From: Copromyces sp. CBS 386.78
Taxonomy: Eukaryota > Ascomycota > Sordariomycetes > Sordariales > Sordariaceae
DNA length: 64,000 nt
Assembly (NCBI GenBank): GCA_030685235.1
Contig: MU839097.1
Coordinates: 372,001 to 436,000 of the forward strand
Direction of reading: 5' to 3'
Shown: piece by piece, positions 1 through 10,952 of the stretch
How positions within the stretch are numbered: the first letter of the stretch is position 1
How the letters are laid out: the number at the start of each line of letters is the position of its first letter
Translations under genes and position numbers: made by a program
Notes under the pieces: generated by a model
What the model saw: the letters and a program-made list of their open reading frames with translations, nothing else
What the model was told of the DNA's origin: nothing
Databases searched by the model: none

Positions 1-2142
1 CGGTCATCGATATGGAGCAGAAAAGGGGGCCTGTTGCTCCGGTTGAAATCTTTCTTCATCTGGTTTGGCATCATTATTTTCCTTGTTTTCTTATTTGTTT
101 GCAGTTTTAGCGTTCAAAAAGCGGGAGGTTGTGCGTTTTTGTCTGCGGGTTTAACGCTCGGCGGCTGATAGTGTGTTTACTCATCCTTCTTTCTCAATTT
201 GTGCGGTGCCCTTCCTTTCATCACGACTCTGACTCTTTGTTTTTTCTTCAGTCGCCAAACATAGTTTGCTCTTTTTCAAGTTACAACATCGTTGCGTGGG
301 TGGCCGACCTGTCTTACAGTTTACACAAGGGCGCATGTGAGTTTACTAGTTGATTTCCCCCACGAGGTTGTTTGAATCGGGGCTCTGGACTGGTTGGGTG
401 GGTGGCCTTTTGTCGAATTCGTTTGTTAGTTCTTGCATAGCTAGTATATCACTTATGCTTATTTGACCGCTTGTCGTTTTCAATGCCTTGTTATCGTCAT
501 GTCTGCTGGTACTGTACAAGTGCTCACATGTTTTTGTCCTTCACCCCGAATGCTTTGCACACTGTATGGCTTTGCGAGTTTTGCTTATCCTCAATGTATC
601 ATTTTGTTACCACACTATCAACTCATCCTCCACCCAAGCGGCGATCATGGAAGCAAAGCTAAGCTCACCGAACCTCCTCTCTTCATTCCTGTCTTTTACG
701 CCTAAATCCCGTCGCTTACCCACCCCCATACCTCACTCAGCCCTCGGCCCGAAAGGTGGCATGTGGAACATCATCAGTTTTTGCTCGTTTGTTTCCCATG
801 AGCTCCAGATGATAACCTGTGAGCTAAGCCCAAGCTAACCGAGCAAACCCGCCCCCCGTCACCGGCCTTCCACGTCGTATACCAGTATCGGGTCGCTGCA
901 TAAGAACCGAGGTCTGCTGAGCCATCAAGACATGAAGACATTCTACTTGATACACGACCGCGGTATGGGGTTATGTACGTATATCTGCTTCTGGAGGGGC
1001 GGGCAGACAGTCCCGTGGTGGGCTGGGCTGTGAGAATCCCTGGTGGTGCGTGACAGCCCTGACCCTCCATGATTACGGTATGAGGGTGTGGGTTGGGTTG
1101 GGCTTCAAGAACCTCAAGGGGGAGTTTAACTCTCTGAAAAAGCCGAGGAGGTGGAGAGCATGGAGGGGCAAAGATATTATTTCATGCGGTTGGTGTCGAG
1201 AGATGAGAGGGCAAGTATGGGTACATACTGTTTGTCCATGACTACAAAGCAAACTGCCTGAAAGGTGCAACTCAGGGACTGTGTTAGACGAACTGTACAA
1301 TGTTGTACGCGAGTTGTTGTGCTGCGGTTCTACAGTGTCTTTCAGTGGAGAGGGGGGTTGTCTCGACGTGGACGTGGGGTGAATATCTACCTCTACAGGT
1401 AAGTACTGAGACGATAGATTGACACTAGACAAAAGAAGAACAGTCCGTCGGTTGAAAAGGAGACATCATTGTGCGGTCTTCTCTTCGGGCCTATCGGTAC
1501 GTGGGTAATTCATCGTATGGAAGCGTTGATGCGTATCTCTACCGAATCTTGGAGCCGCTATGTCATCACTCATTCGTATTCCGAACGACAACCAATTCTC
1601 ATCTACAGCTACCACAGTACCGATGCAAGGCAATGGGGATCATACAACAAGAAGCATGGGAGCACGACTTGGAAAGGGCAACGGTGTGGGGGTCAACGAC
1701 AAGTGAAGGAGGTATAAAGGCGGGTTTCCTCGCTTGGTCAACTTAGGTTACGTCTGGTGGAAGCACAAACAAATGCCTCTCTACACAAGCTATGCTACCT
1801 ACTTGTAACGATACCAGTGCCACATCATGGTATAACATTTGTACGGCATTGTCTCCGGTTCGGCCTTGGAGGTTTCCATCTGGCGCCGCTGAGCTCGGAG
1901 CTCGTAAATGAATGGTGAGTGACAGAACAGAGGAAGAAAGCGAAGCAGTCCCCAACCACTACTCACATCACAACAAGAGAGCGGCGACACCTCTGGCGGC
2001 CGCACCGAATTTCACTTTGAAAAGGGAAGCAAACGGCTACTTGCAGATCTTTGACTAGGGCTCGATGTGTATATGCAGGATACCTGTCATTTTTCCTCTT
2101 CTACTGTGGTGGTTCGTGGCACAATATCGTACTGTGTGCGCG

Positions 2143-2187
2143 GGAGAGAGAGAGAGTGTGTGTGTGTGTGTGTGAGTGTGTGTGTGT
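2143..2187. repeat. Compound GA/GT microsatellite
   Basis: A run of GA dinucleotides passes directly into GT dinucleotides with one GA interruption. Short CGGT repeats (about 2588-2604) and TCTG repeats (about 2860-2878) lie nearby. Confidence 0.9.
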
Positions 2188-4135
2188 ACACAAGCTCGTG
2201 ACGAGATACACGAGATGGATGAATGGGGTAGTGCAGTGGGGGCATTCAGGTAACTTTGACTCTTACCGAACATGAACCGGTAGACCAGAACGAGCAACGA
2301 GGATGGTTGCCGCGGAGAAAAGAGGGTAAGTAGACCGAGATTCCATCGCGAAGGCAATGAATGTCTACATAGCAGCTACATGGGAGCCCAATAGGGGTGG
2401 TACACACCACAGCGGCTTTGGCGCCGGTTTAACTAGAATCTAGCTTGTGTTTCTATGCTTTGGGAACACGACAGTGATGACACGGTCCATCTGTCTATCT
2501 GTCTACAGTCTGTCTGGGATGGAAGTTACGTTACCTACTAGGGTTCTTTGGTGTCACGGTGTCAGTTGATGATGTCGTCTCGGAGGCCGGTCGGTCGGTC
2601 GGTCGCGCCAGCCGGCCGGGGAAGCGGAATGCTTCGGATAGAATGGGGAGTCTCTACGAGAAGATAACAAACCTCTACAACGGACACAGTAGTAGAACTA
2701 GAAGTACGACGTGGTGGGCTTTGGGACATCATCGAACGAGGGTCGACCCCCACCGGGACAGACAGGAGAGAAAAACTTTTCAAGGAGCGTTTGAAGCGGT
2801 TGTTGGAGAATACATATGAATGATCATAATGGCGAGAAAGTCATGGGTTTGGTGGTATTCTGTCTGTCTGTCTGTCTGCTAATCTGCCCAGTGTCCTCGA
2901 TCGCCAATCCCAAACGTTCCATAGCGTCAAAACTCGACATTGTTTGCTTCCTCTTGAGTGGTGGTGGTGTCAAACATTACACCCTTGCTAACCAGAACAG
3001 TCAGGAAACTAAGGCAGATTGCTTTAGGCACCGTGCAGGAAGCATGAACAGGTTTTTGCTTTCTATTCTTTTTCTCGGCCGGGGAGTTCATCCGCTCCCG
3101 CTTGCCCGCCCGCCCGCTTGCTGTCAGGTCTTGCGGACCACCTTTTTTTCTTTTTTTCTTCTTCTTTTTTTTTTCTCTCTTAACACGAATGATAGGTCAA
3201 CGGCCATGACGGACACTGCGTGACAGGCAAGCTAAAAACAAGAGCAAATCAGGATAATGGTCAATCAATCGTGATCTGATCCCGAACCGTAGATGACAGG
3301 TCTTTTGGTGGCTTTGCTGTCAAAATGTTCCGTGGGGCCGGGCGTGGGAGCGTGGGTATGGGAGTGTCCGCAGTTGGGCAGTGGCTTCTCTTTGGGCAGT
3401 GGGAGGAAGGGACTGTGTGGTATTTTGCTTTCTTCTTTTACTTCTTTCGTGGGACATCTTTCATCAGCGTGGTGGTCAACTGGTCATTTGGTAACGGGAT
3501 GCAGGCCGCTTCGCTCCGGCCCGCTATGCGAACGGAGGTTGCAATGGTGAGGTTGACAGGTGGTGGTGGTATAGAGATTTCTGGAAGGAATGACGGGCAG
3601 GTGCGATGCTGATGGGAAGTGGTGACGAAATATGGGAGATATCTGGCATGATCAATCTTGCTTCGAATTATTCAGACGTGCACTCTACCATGACAGAAGT
3701 TCATGTTGCAAAAAGAGCCGATATTATCCTTTGTTGGACTAAGATCTTGATAAGATATAAATGCAATGTTATTGTCTACTGGAAAATGTTCAAAATATTT
3801 TCTTTCTAATGGGATATTCCAGGCCAAAAGCTTTTATGTTCTTCAGTCATGTGCACTTAGCACCGTTGATAGTCTATCACCCATTAATGCTGATACGTAG
3901 AGACCGAGCCACAGAATAATGACTACCATGTTGAGATGTAAAAGATGCTACTACGACAATGCTACACTGTCTGAAGCCTCGTTCGTTGAATTAACATATG
4001 ATGTGTCCGCGGGTAGTGATTGTTAAAGGGGCCTAAAGCCCAGATTCGAGTCATTGACTTGGTGTTGACGTTTCTCGACAAAGGACATGAATGCAAAAAG
4101 AGCGGATGCTCGCCTCTAGAAAAGAAATCAAACCC

Positions 4136-4142
4136 AAAAAAA
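4136..4142 (-). terminator. Pol III terminator of tRNA-Arg
   Basis: Seven As on the plus strand give a T7 run on the transcribed minus strand, 26 nt beyond the 3' end of the tRNA-Arg gene. This is the usual RNA polymerase III stop signal. Confidence 0.7.
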
Positions 4143-4168
4143 TCAGATACCAAGATCTGTTAATCCTC

Positions 4169-4239
4169 GATCCACCCAGGGGTCGAACCTGGAACCTCCT
4201 GATTCGTAGTCAGACGCTCTGCCATTGAGCCAGCGGACC
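4169..4239 (-). tRNA. tRNA-Arg (anticodon ACG)
   Basis: A 71-nt cloverleaf folds on the minus strand. The 7-bp acceptor stem GGTCCGC/GTGGATC has two G-T pairs, the D stem is GCTC/GAGC, the anticodon stem is TCTGA/TCAGG with loop CTACGAA, and the T arm is CCAGG-TTCGACC-CCTGG. U33 is present and the anticodon is ACG, whose A34 is normally edited to inosine to read CGU/CGC/CGA arginine codons. There is no intron. The A and B boxes lie at the usual places in the D and T arms, and a T-run terminator follows. Confidence 0.95.
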
Positions 4240-5198
4240 GTATTGAGGTGATTTAATGCCTTTGTGCTTCAGTTCTTCTGTTCATATGTGGACTTTGCGG
4301 AAGTGACATGGGGTGCCCTGTCTAAAATTTCTTTCTTTCTGAGGCTAAAAATTCCATATCTCATCACACAACAACATAACAGGTGTCCAACTTTCGTACA
4401 CTATCATGAATTTGTCATGCGCCGACAATATTTAAATCCAACCTAGACACAAGAATAAAACCGCGAAGGTGGAAAACAAAGAAGGAAGAGACAAAGAAAA
4501 AGAAAAAGAAAACCCGAAACATACGAAACCAATTCACCAACTAACCGCTCATCATCGCTTCAGCCAAGTACTTGTTTAGCGTCACTGGATATATCTCGAG
4601 CGCTCGAACAAAATAACAATAAAAAAGCCCTGATTGAATGTTCGGGTGTCTCTCTCTCTGGTCACGGACTAGCATGGATCGACAACCTCTCTTCACCAAT
4701 CGGCCCGGTTTCCCAGCAAAACGGTAGAGGTGCAAGTTAACCGTAGCGGGCAGTTCGGCAACTCAAAGTGGTATATGTTATATATACCGAGGTAGTTGTA
4801 CCGGCGCCATGGTTACCAGCCTCGACGGCACCATCGTCACGTATCTCCATACGTAGCTCCTCTTCTTCTTGTTGTTCTTCTTCATCCTGACGGTGTGTTG
4901 TTTACGTATACTTAGTCTGTACAAGTGCAAGAATCTAGACCATCATCCGTCCAAGTCGACGGTACATATTCTGTTCAACTTGACAAAAGGACCAACACGC
5001 AGCGGTGAGATGATTGCCGTGGGTACCGGAGCCGCCAAGTTTTTCAAGGCGTGGGAAATCTTTATTTGACGAAGGAAGGAAGGAGGGTTGCACGGTTTCA
5101 CGGCTGCATGCCCGGGAATCTCAACTTGAAAGAAGACGCACTTCGTTTGGATGAGACAAACCGAGAAAAAAAGGGGGAAGGAGGGCAAAAACGTGGGT
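4240..5198. other. Intergenic between two tRNA genes
   Basis: AT-rich spacer upstream of tRNA-Arg. A purine-rich A/G tract lies at about 4480-4515. Nothing supports a protein gene. Confidence 0.5.
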
Positions 5199-5324
5199 GG
5201 CCCGTACAGGAATCGAACCTGTAACTACTATAACTAACGACGGTTTCTAGCTGTCGCCAGTTGCCAGTACCACTGAGCTCATAACCCATATTCCACAGAC
5301 TCTCCCCGTTAAGCTAAACGGGCC
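5199..5324 (-). tRNA. Intron-containing tRNA-like gene, identity unresolved (possibly Ile-UAU)
   Basis: On the minus strand a perfect 7-bp acceptor stem (GGCCCGT/ACGGGCC, then A73) encloses a perfect T arm (ACAGG-TTCGATT-CCTGT) and a weak D arm (GCTT/GAGT). The gene is 126 nt, so about 52 nt is extra and is probably an intron at the anticodon loop. The best pairing joins TGTGG with TTATA and would present TAT, the isoleucine UAU anticodon, but it needs three G-T pairs, lacks U33 and leaves one extra base between acceptor and D stem. A73 fits isoleucine. A T5 run downstream (plus 5187-5191) could end Pol III transcription. It could also be a decaying tRNA gene. Confidence 0.55.
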
Positions 5325-5794
5325 ACAAATGAAACGACGAAAATTTGCACCTATATACCTATGCACACACACAGGCATGGTCCATGTTTGGAAGGCAGAA
5401 ACGAGACAAAGAGCGGACGCAACAAGGTATAATAACATACAACGCCAGAGTCTTCACCAAAACTTCCCGCCCCGGTTACTGTCTGCTAGCCACTGGCTTG
5501 TCTGAGAGAGTTTGAACGGGACCAGAAGGTTCCGGGCTACTGCCTCTTGGGACTTGGACGTTTGTATGAAGATGTGCGTCTCACCACAGCCCATGCTCGG
5601 CATCGAACTGTGTCAAAACATCATTTGAATTGTTGTGTTAGAGTTCGGGTTTGCTGGCATCCGTTGCCGTCATGGTGAAGAGTGGACTACAGGGACACTT
5701 GCGTGTAGTAACTCCAAAGTCAGTCGTTGGGGGTGGAAATCTCCTGGACAGGAATGGGCAATAGAGCACTTAGACAACGGCAGCTTGTCCATGG
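5325..5794. other. Intergenic spacer
   Basis: Spacer between the tRNA-like gene and the decayed gene on the minus strand. No feature is supported beyond short chance open frames. Confidence 0.4.
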
Positions 5795-6960
5795 CTATGT
5801 TTCTGAAGCTCGTAGCTTCATGTTGATGTGGTCTTCGGGATGGATGAAAAGCACCGGGTGATAGCTTACCAGCTGAAGATGCACGTCATCAGCGATGATT
5901 GCTCTGGGTGAAGACATCACTCCAAGGCTCGAGTGAGGGATATACCCCGGCTCTTTGACGAAGTGCTGGTTATGTTGAGGCTTGTCTGGGTGAATACAAC
6001 CCTCATAGGTGTTGTTCGTGGCCACGAGAGGATCGGGGAGTAATCGCTGGCGCCCTGGTTGGTGATGTATTTGATGAAAGCAACTATGCCATCTCTCGAG
6101 AACCATCCGCTTCCATTCAGAATAGCCGAATCACGACTGGAAATGTACCCAGTTTGAAGTTCGAAGCTCTTGAATGATACGATGCAGTATCTTCTCGTTG
6201 AAGACGCATGTCACTATCACTGTTAAACATCCCAAGCGACAAGCGAAAATCGAAACCATAGAAGGGCGCGGAAAGAAGCAACCAGTTCTCATTATGAACA
6301 TCATTCTTTCCTAATTGCGAAGGGATTGGGATAACAGGCAGTGTCAGAGCAACTGAGATACCTAATCTTGTGCCACCATACGGACGACAGCCACAGTATG
6401 CAAGATGTCATGGGGCCTTACGGCCACCAACCCACCGAATTTACCCATTGACTCGCGCATGTTGAGCATGATGTGGGCTCCTTCAGAGACGAGATCAGGC
6501 ATTGCATATACAACGTTGCTCCATCAAGAGTGCCCAAACAGAACTTGTCGGCTCCGAGAGCACTTATCCCGTCTCACATAGACCGTTGACAAAGTTGACA
6601 TCCAGGAAAACTTTCCTGAGGAGGTTAATCTGAAGTATGCTTCACCCACCGTAATGTTCCTCGCGTGACGTCGGTCCAAGTCAGGCAGGCGGAGACTCTG
6701 GCTCGTATGGTATATCTCATGAAATGGCAGGAAGGCGGTTCCTCGAAGAGGGTATGAATGCCCCTGCCGAGTCGCCCTGATGCACAGAGCTCGTATACAA
6801 CCCCATCTCGCTGGCGTCTGAGCGTGAACGCGACCCGTTGACCGTCAAGAGATCGGTATCTAGAGCACCTCGTATGGGTTCCGACCATATCGATCCGCCA
6901 TAAACTCCGGGCTGCGTCCGATGTGTACGGCTTACTCCACGAGTGAACTGACGGCTCGGC
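5795..6960 (-). pseudogene. Decayed protein-coding gene, broken by several frame changes
   Basis: Read on the minus strand, protein-like sequence continues for about 1.1 kb but moves repeatedly between frames. Successive open pieces lie at about 6730-6635, 6629-6520 (including FLDVNFVNGLCETG and, after a frame change, ISALGADKFCLGTLDG), 6517-6380 (including EGAHIMLNMRESMGKFGGL), 6380-6171 (including NDVHNENWLLLSAPFYGF), 6184-6029 (including SSRDSAILNGSGWFSRDG) and 6030-5795 (including HPVLFIHPEDHINMKL). The pieces adjoin or overlap and have balanced composition, unlike chance frames. I found no GT-AG pairs that would join them all, so mutation is likelier than splicing. I do not recognise the family. 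It starts just beyond the 3' end of BMT5 on the same strand. Confidence 0.6.
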
Positions 6961-6963
6961 CGC

Positions 6964-8055
6964 TCAGTTATCATCAGCCGCATCTTCAGCCTCGTCCACA
7001 TCGCCCTCAGTGTCATCGCCCAACCCCTCCTCCAAATCGTCTTCTCCACTCCCCCAATCATCGTCATCCTCCTCCTCTTCATCCTCATCATCCGACTCCT
7101 CCGCCTTCCTCTTTTTCCCCATCCCCGGCGCCGGCGGCTTCGGCACATCATCCTTCCTCACAAAGACATAACTCCTGGCCGGCCTCTCCTCGCCCTTCCA
7201 AGCTTTCTCCGCCGCCTCGCCCTTCTTGTTCTTGACGACCCCGAGCGTCCTAGCATGGTGATAGCCCGGATACGCCCTGGCCTGGAACTTGAAGCTCTTC
7301 TCGACGGCCAGGTCCGAATGTCTCGCCAGATCCCGGATGTTCCACAGCGTGTAGGGCTCGCCCTCGAACAGGGTGACGATGACGGACCCACCGGGGGCCA
7401 GCGAGAGTAAAGAGCGCTTGAAGAAGTCAACGAGCAGCTCCTGGTTGTAGCGCACCTGGCGGTTGACGTCGGTCGATTTGCCGCCGACGTGCGGGAAGTT
7501 GAATATGATGCGGTCCATTGTTCCGAACTGCTCGACCCGGCCGGTTTGTTTATCCTTGGTCTTGTGGGCGAAGGGCACCATGCGCCGCGCGTCGACGTTG
7601 TAGAGAACCTTACAGCCGGGCACGGCGCAGATCTTGTCGACGTTGGCACGCACGTGGGGGTATTTTGCGGAGAGCTCGTCGAGGTCCTTTTCGTAGACGG
7701 TGGCGGTCAGGTTGGTGCAGTGGTGGTGGTCGACCAGGGAGACGGCGAAGCTGAGGTCGCCATCGCCGATGAGGAGGATGTTTTCGTCGGGGCTGAAGGG
7801 TATTGTTGGTTCGGAGTGTTGCTTTTGCTTGTGTTGCTTCTTGGAGCCGGACGTCGAGGAAGACGAGAGCGGGGGCGGGACTGCGGAGGAAGCGGAGGCG
7901 GAGCGGGAAGGCTTTGTGGATTGTTGCTTCTGTTTCTGATGTTGCGCGGGGCCGGAGCCGTGGCTCTTTTTTTGCTTCTTTGTCGGTGGGCCACCCCCAC
8001 CACCTTTGGCAGCCTTTGCGGCCTGAAGAAGACGGCCACCTCCCTTCTTTCCCAT
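6964..8055 (-). CDS. BMT5: 25S rRNA (uridine-N3)-methyltransferase, Bmt5-like
   Basis: An uninterrupted 363-residue protein. Residues 1-85 are basic and low-complexity (GKKGGG start, KKQKK, Q/S/K runs), which suits a nucleolar protein. Residues about 88-300 form the DUF2431 Rossmann-type methyltransferase domain, with the SAM-binding glycine motif ILLIGDGDLSFA (about 93-104), a FNFPHVGG motif, and LAPGGSVIVTLFEG. The last 45 residues are almost entirely acidic. Yeast Bmt5 makes m3U2634 in 25S rRNA; the same role is inferred here. The ATG at 8055 begins the basic tail and is the only good start. A divergent gene starts 2.9 kb away. Confidence 0.9.
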   Translation of the reverse strand: MGKKGGGRLLQAAKAAKGGGGGPPTKKQKKSHGSGPAQHQKQKQQSTKPSRSASASSAVPPPLSSSSTSGSKKQHKQKQHSEPTIPFSPDENILLIGDGDLSFAVSLVDHHHCTNLTATVYEKDLDELSAKYPHVRANVDKICAVPGCKVLYNVDARRMVPFAHKTKDKQTGRVEQFGTMDRIIFNFPHVGGKSTDVNRQVRYNQELLVDFFKRSLLSLAPGGSVIVTLFEGEPYTLWNIRDLARHSDLAVEKSFKFQARAYPGYHHARTLGVVKNKKGEAAEKAWKGEERPARSYVFVRKDDVPKPPAPGMGKKRKAEESDDEDEEEEDDDDWGSGEDDLEEGLGDDTEGDVDEAEDAADDN

Positions 8056-10952
8056 ATTGTCCTGTTATCGACTTGTCGTGTTCTATACAATACCTTCTAC
8101 GCTATGCCAAGTGCGTGGATGCGGTGGCCGGTCTGTGGTATTGTCTGGAACAACCCCAGCTGCAAGAAAAAAAGCGGGCTCCGGGGGTTCGGGCTTTCGG
8201 GGCTACGGGGGCACGGAGGGGGCGGTCGCGGCACGCGGGCGGCCAACCGATGCAGGGGAAAAAATCCAGGGTCCGGATGGACGGAGATTGAAAATGGGCG
8301 AGATTGGCTGGACGGTGAGTGTGCCACGGAAGACTGTAAAAGCGCGCTGTGACTTGTGAGTGCTGAAAATTTAGTTCCCGCTTTTGTCTTCGGTTCCATC
8401 CGGCAGGAACCAGATCATGGAGTGCATGGGTCCCGCTGTGTGCCCCTGCCCCACCACATTCATCCACTGAGGGAAAGCCCCCAGGAAAACCCTAGCCAGG
8501 CGGCTCCGGGACGGGACCTGGCCCCACGTGAGGTACCACCACCACGACAGCAGACCTCGTCGTGGTGTTATCATACGAGTAGTCCGTGCCGCCGCCAGAT
8601 CATGGTGCAACAGGTGGAAACGTTTCCGATATCCGAAATATCCAAGAGGTGACAGGCTTGAAGAAATTACATATTTCGTTGGAACGACGGAGAACACATA
8701 ATGGAGGAAAAGTCAATATACCCCAACACATGCACGGCATTTTGCTGACCAAGGGTCAAGATCACACCCTCCTACCTCTAACAATGTTTAAAAGCGATCA
8801 AAACCTATTTCTCCACGCATTAACCTTTTGATACGGGCTTATATCAATCCAAACTGTTCCTAAGGAGGTTATTTGGCGGGCTGTGAGCCCCCAATATCAG
8901 CTGGTTCTCAGCTAATGTATAAACTCAATGCAGTCCCGAAGCCTTGACTGACGTCGTTATAGAGGAACAATCAGCATTTACCTGCGGCAGAAGCAAAACA
9001 ACAGACAGCGAGCAGACGTGCTCCAGTTCCAACGGTGCGCTAGATACGGTATGCATGGTGCCTACTGCAGGTCCAGCTGCTACGATGACATCTTGCATTG
9101 AGGTTGATTTCAAAATAACAGAGTGAGCCCGACCATGATCATGATTATTTAGAGGAGAAGGGATATCAACAAGGACCCAGCCGACATCTTAAGAGGAGAG
9201 TCCTCCACTTGTCGGCTCCGACCATCGTCGTGGAGAAAGGGCAACCTGACAAGAGATACCTCTCTGTTCGTTTCCCAACTAAGGTAAGTATCGAGCTACT
9301 CGTCATTGAACATTGGCCTCCTGAAAGTGCGTGTTTATAGTCGACGCTACCAACTATGCCCTGAGAAATTAGATCAGATCTTGATCAACAACCCCCCGTC
9401 TCCCCCCTGAGCAGCATCACCAGACAGGGACAGGATAGGACGGAAAGGGCCGATCATGTTGGAAATAGCATCATCTACCGAGCTGGCTTCTAGAAAGTCG
9501 ATTACCTTTTTATTTGCAATTCTTTAGCACGAGACGACACCTGGCAAAGTGTGGTCCATTGCTCGCGACAAGTGCTGGTTCCGACGACCGGGCGTGTGAG
9601 GAGTCTTGGCAACGTTTAAAGTCAAGATGTGGGTCCTTTCCTTCTCGTCAGGGTCACTCTCACTTGCAAAGATTTGAAACCACGAGGCGGTCATGTTTAT
9701 TGCGCTCAAAGTGTGTTGGCCATTAAAAGGAGGAGCGGGAATCACGAGTGTATTCAACTATCAAGGTCCTTATTGATTATTCTGCCCAGTGACTGCTATT
9801 GTGCTGTACCATACCACCATTCCCATCGGTGTCGTCTGAAAAAGCCTTCACCTTGAACATGGCCGGACGGCGGACCAGCTTGGAGGCTTTTGGACTCGCC
9901 GCTGCTGGGGACCAGTTCCATTTTGGGCAGGAGAACAAAGTCGGTGATTGGCTGCGTGGCCGGGAAAGCCTTGGTGGGCCCCAGACCGTGGACCTCTCGT
10001 TGGCCAAGACTGGAAAGGGCAGCCGGTCTGTGCTCAGGTTCGTTAGTGCACCGGCCAGCCCTGCAAGTGAAGGTCTGCAGTCCATTTGCCTTCTGCTGAA
10101 TGGCTCAAATGCCTATGGGCGGCCAGCAAGACGGTTATTGCCCGGGCCTCGTTGTGAGTGTTGACTTGTGTGTGTGCAGAGCAGCGAGTGGTCTGGCTGT
10201 GAGGCACGGATCCATACCTACCTAGGTATCCAGCATCCAGCATTGGATATGTGCAACACCTCAACCGAAGGAGGCCCTTCCATCTCATCCCATCCTCAGG
10301 TTGACGACGGACAATAGAAGACAAGGTCTGGCACAATAAGACGTGTCTTTGCATCCCATTGTCAAGGTCGACATCTTATTCACAGCCGCTGTCTTGGGAA
10401 CCTGCAGACCCGAAAATTGGGCAGACCACGGTCCAGGGTACATGGACCACCAGGCACCACACACATACAACTTTCTTAAACCTCTACCTCTTCCCTCACC
10501 CACCTTTTGCTTCCTCTTGGACAGCCTTCCTTTTTTTTTTCTTTTTTTTTTTTCTGCAACATCAGCAATTTACCTTTCGGCATTCCTTCTCTGCATCTTT
10601 GCAGTTCCTTTTCCGGGCGTCTATTTCGACCTCACAATCTTCTCAGTAGCACTGCTCGCACCCCTAGCAACGTACCCGCGGGGCGTATAAGGAGAAAGGA
10701 TCTTTGCCTACTTACAAAAAAGTGAGGCCGGCATCCCGAACTCAACACCACACCACAACCTTTTATACCCACCCCAAACAAACCAGCAATCACGGATGCC
10801 CTACTTCGGTGTCTTCTCTTCCCTCTTGTAGTCGCCATCCCCCATTCGGGTTATTTGTTGGCGCGCTTTGCAACACACAATCAGCAGCATCAACACCACT
10901 GGCCTTATCACGTTCTTCTCACCTTGGCCGGCCTCACCTAGTCCATGGAATC
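8056..10952. other. Divergent intergenic region and 5' leader
   Basis: About 2.9 kb between BMT5 (minus) and the large gene starting at 10953 (plus). It carries a CACGTG E-box at 8525-8530, a 16-nt inverted repeat ATACCTA-CC-TAGGTAT at 10214-10229, and a pyrimidine-rich T tract around 10530-10555 followed by CA-rich sequence, typical of fungal 5' leaders. The open frame at about 9799-10164 has no recognisable domain. Confidence 0.45.

Larger units (their letters stand above)
1..4168. other. Gene-poor region, no convincing coding gene
   Basis: About 4.2 kb with only short open frames, none showing a recognisable domain, plausible splice structure or sustained codon bias on either strand. It holds pyrimidine-rich tracts (around 180-300 and 3140-3180), a GA/GT microsatellite at 2143-2187, short CGGT and TCTG arrays near 2590 and 2860, and a more AT-rich stretch from about 3650. 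It may be regulatory or untranslated sequence of a gene outside the window, or a non-coding RNA; the sequence does not decide. Confidence 0.5.

Noticed and set aside
9799..10164. 121-codon plus-strand open frame in the 8-11 kb gap
   Set aside because: No domain and the opposite strand is also open; insufficient evidence for a gene.
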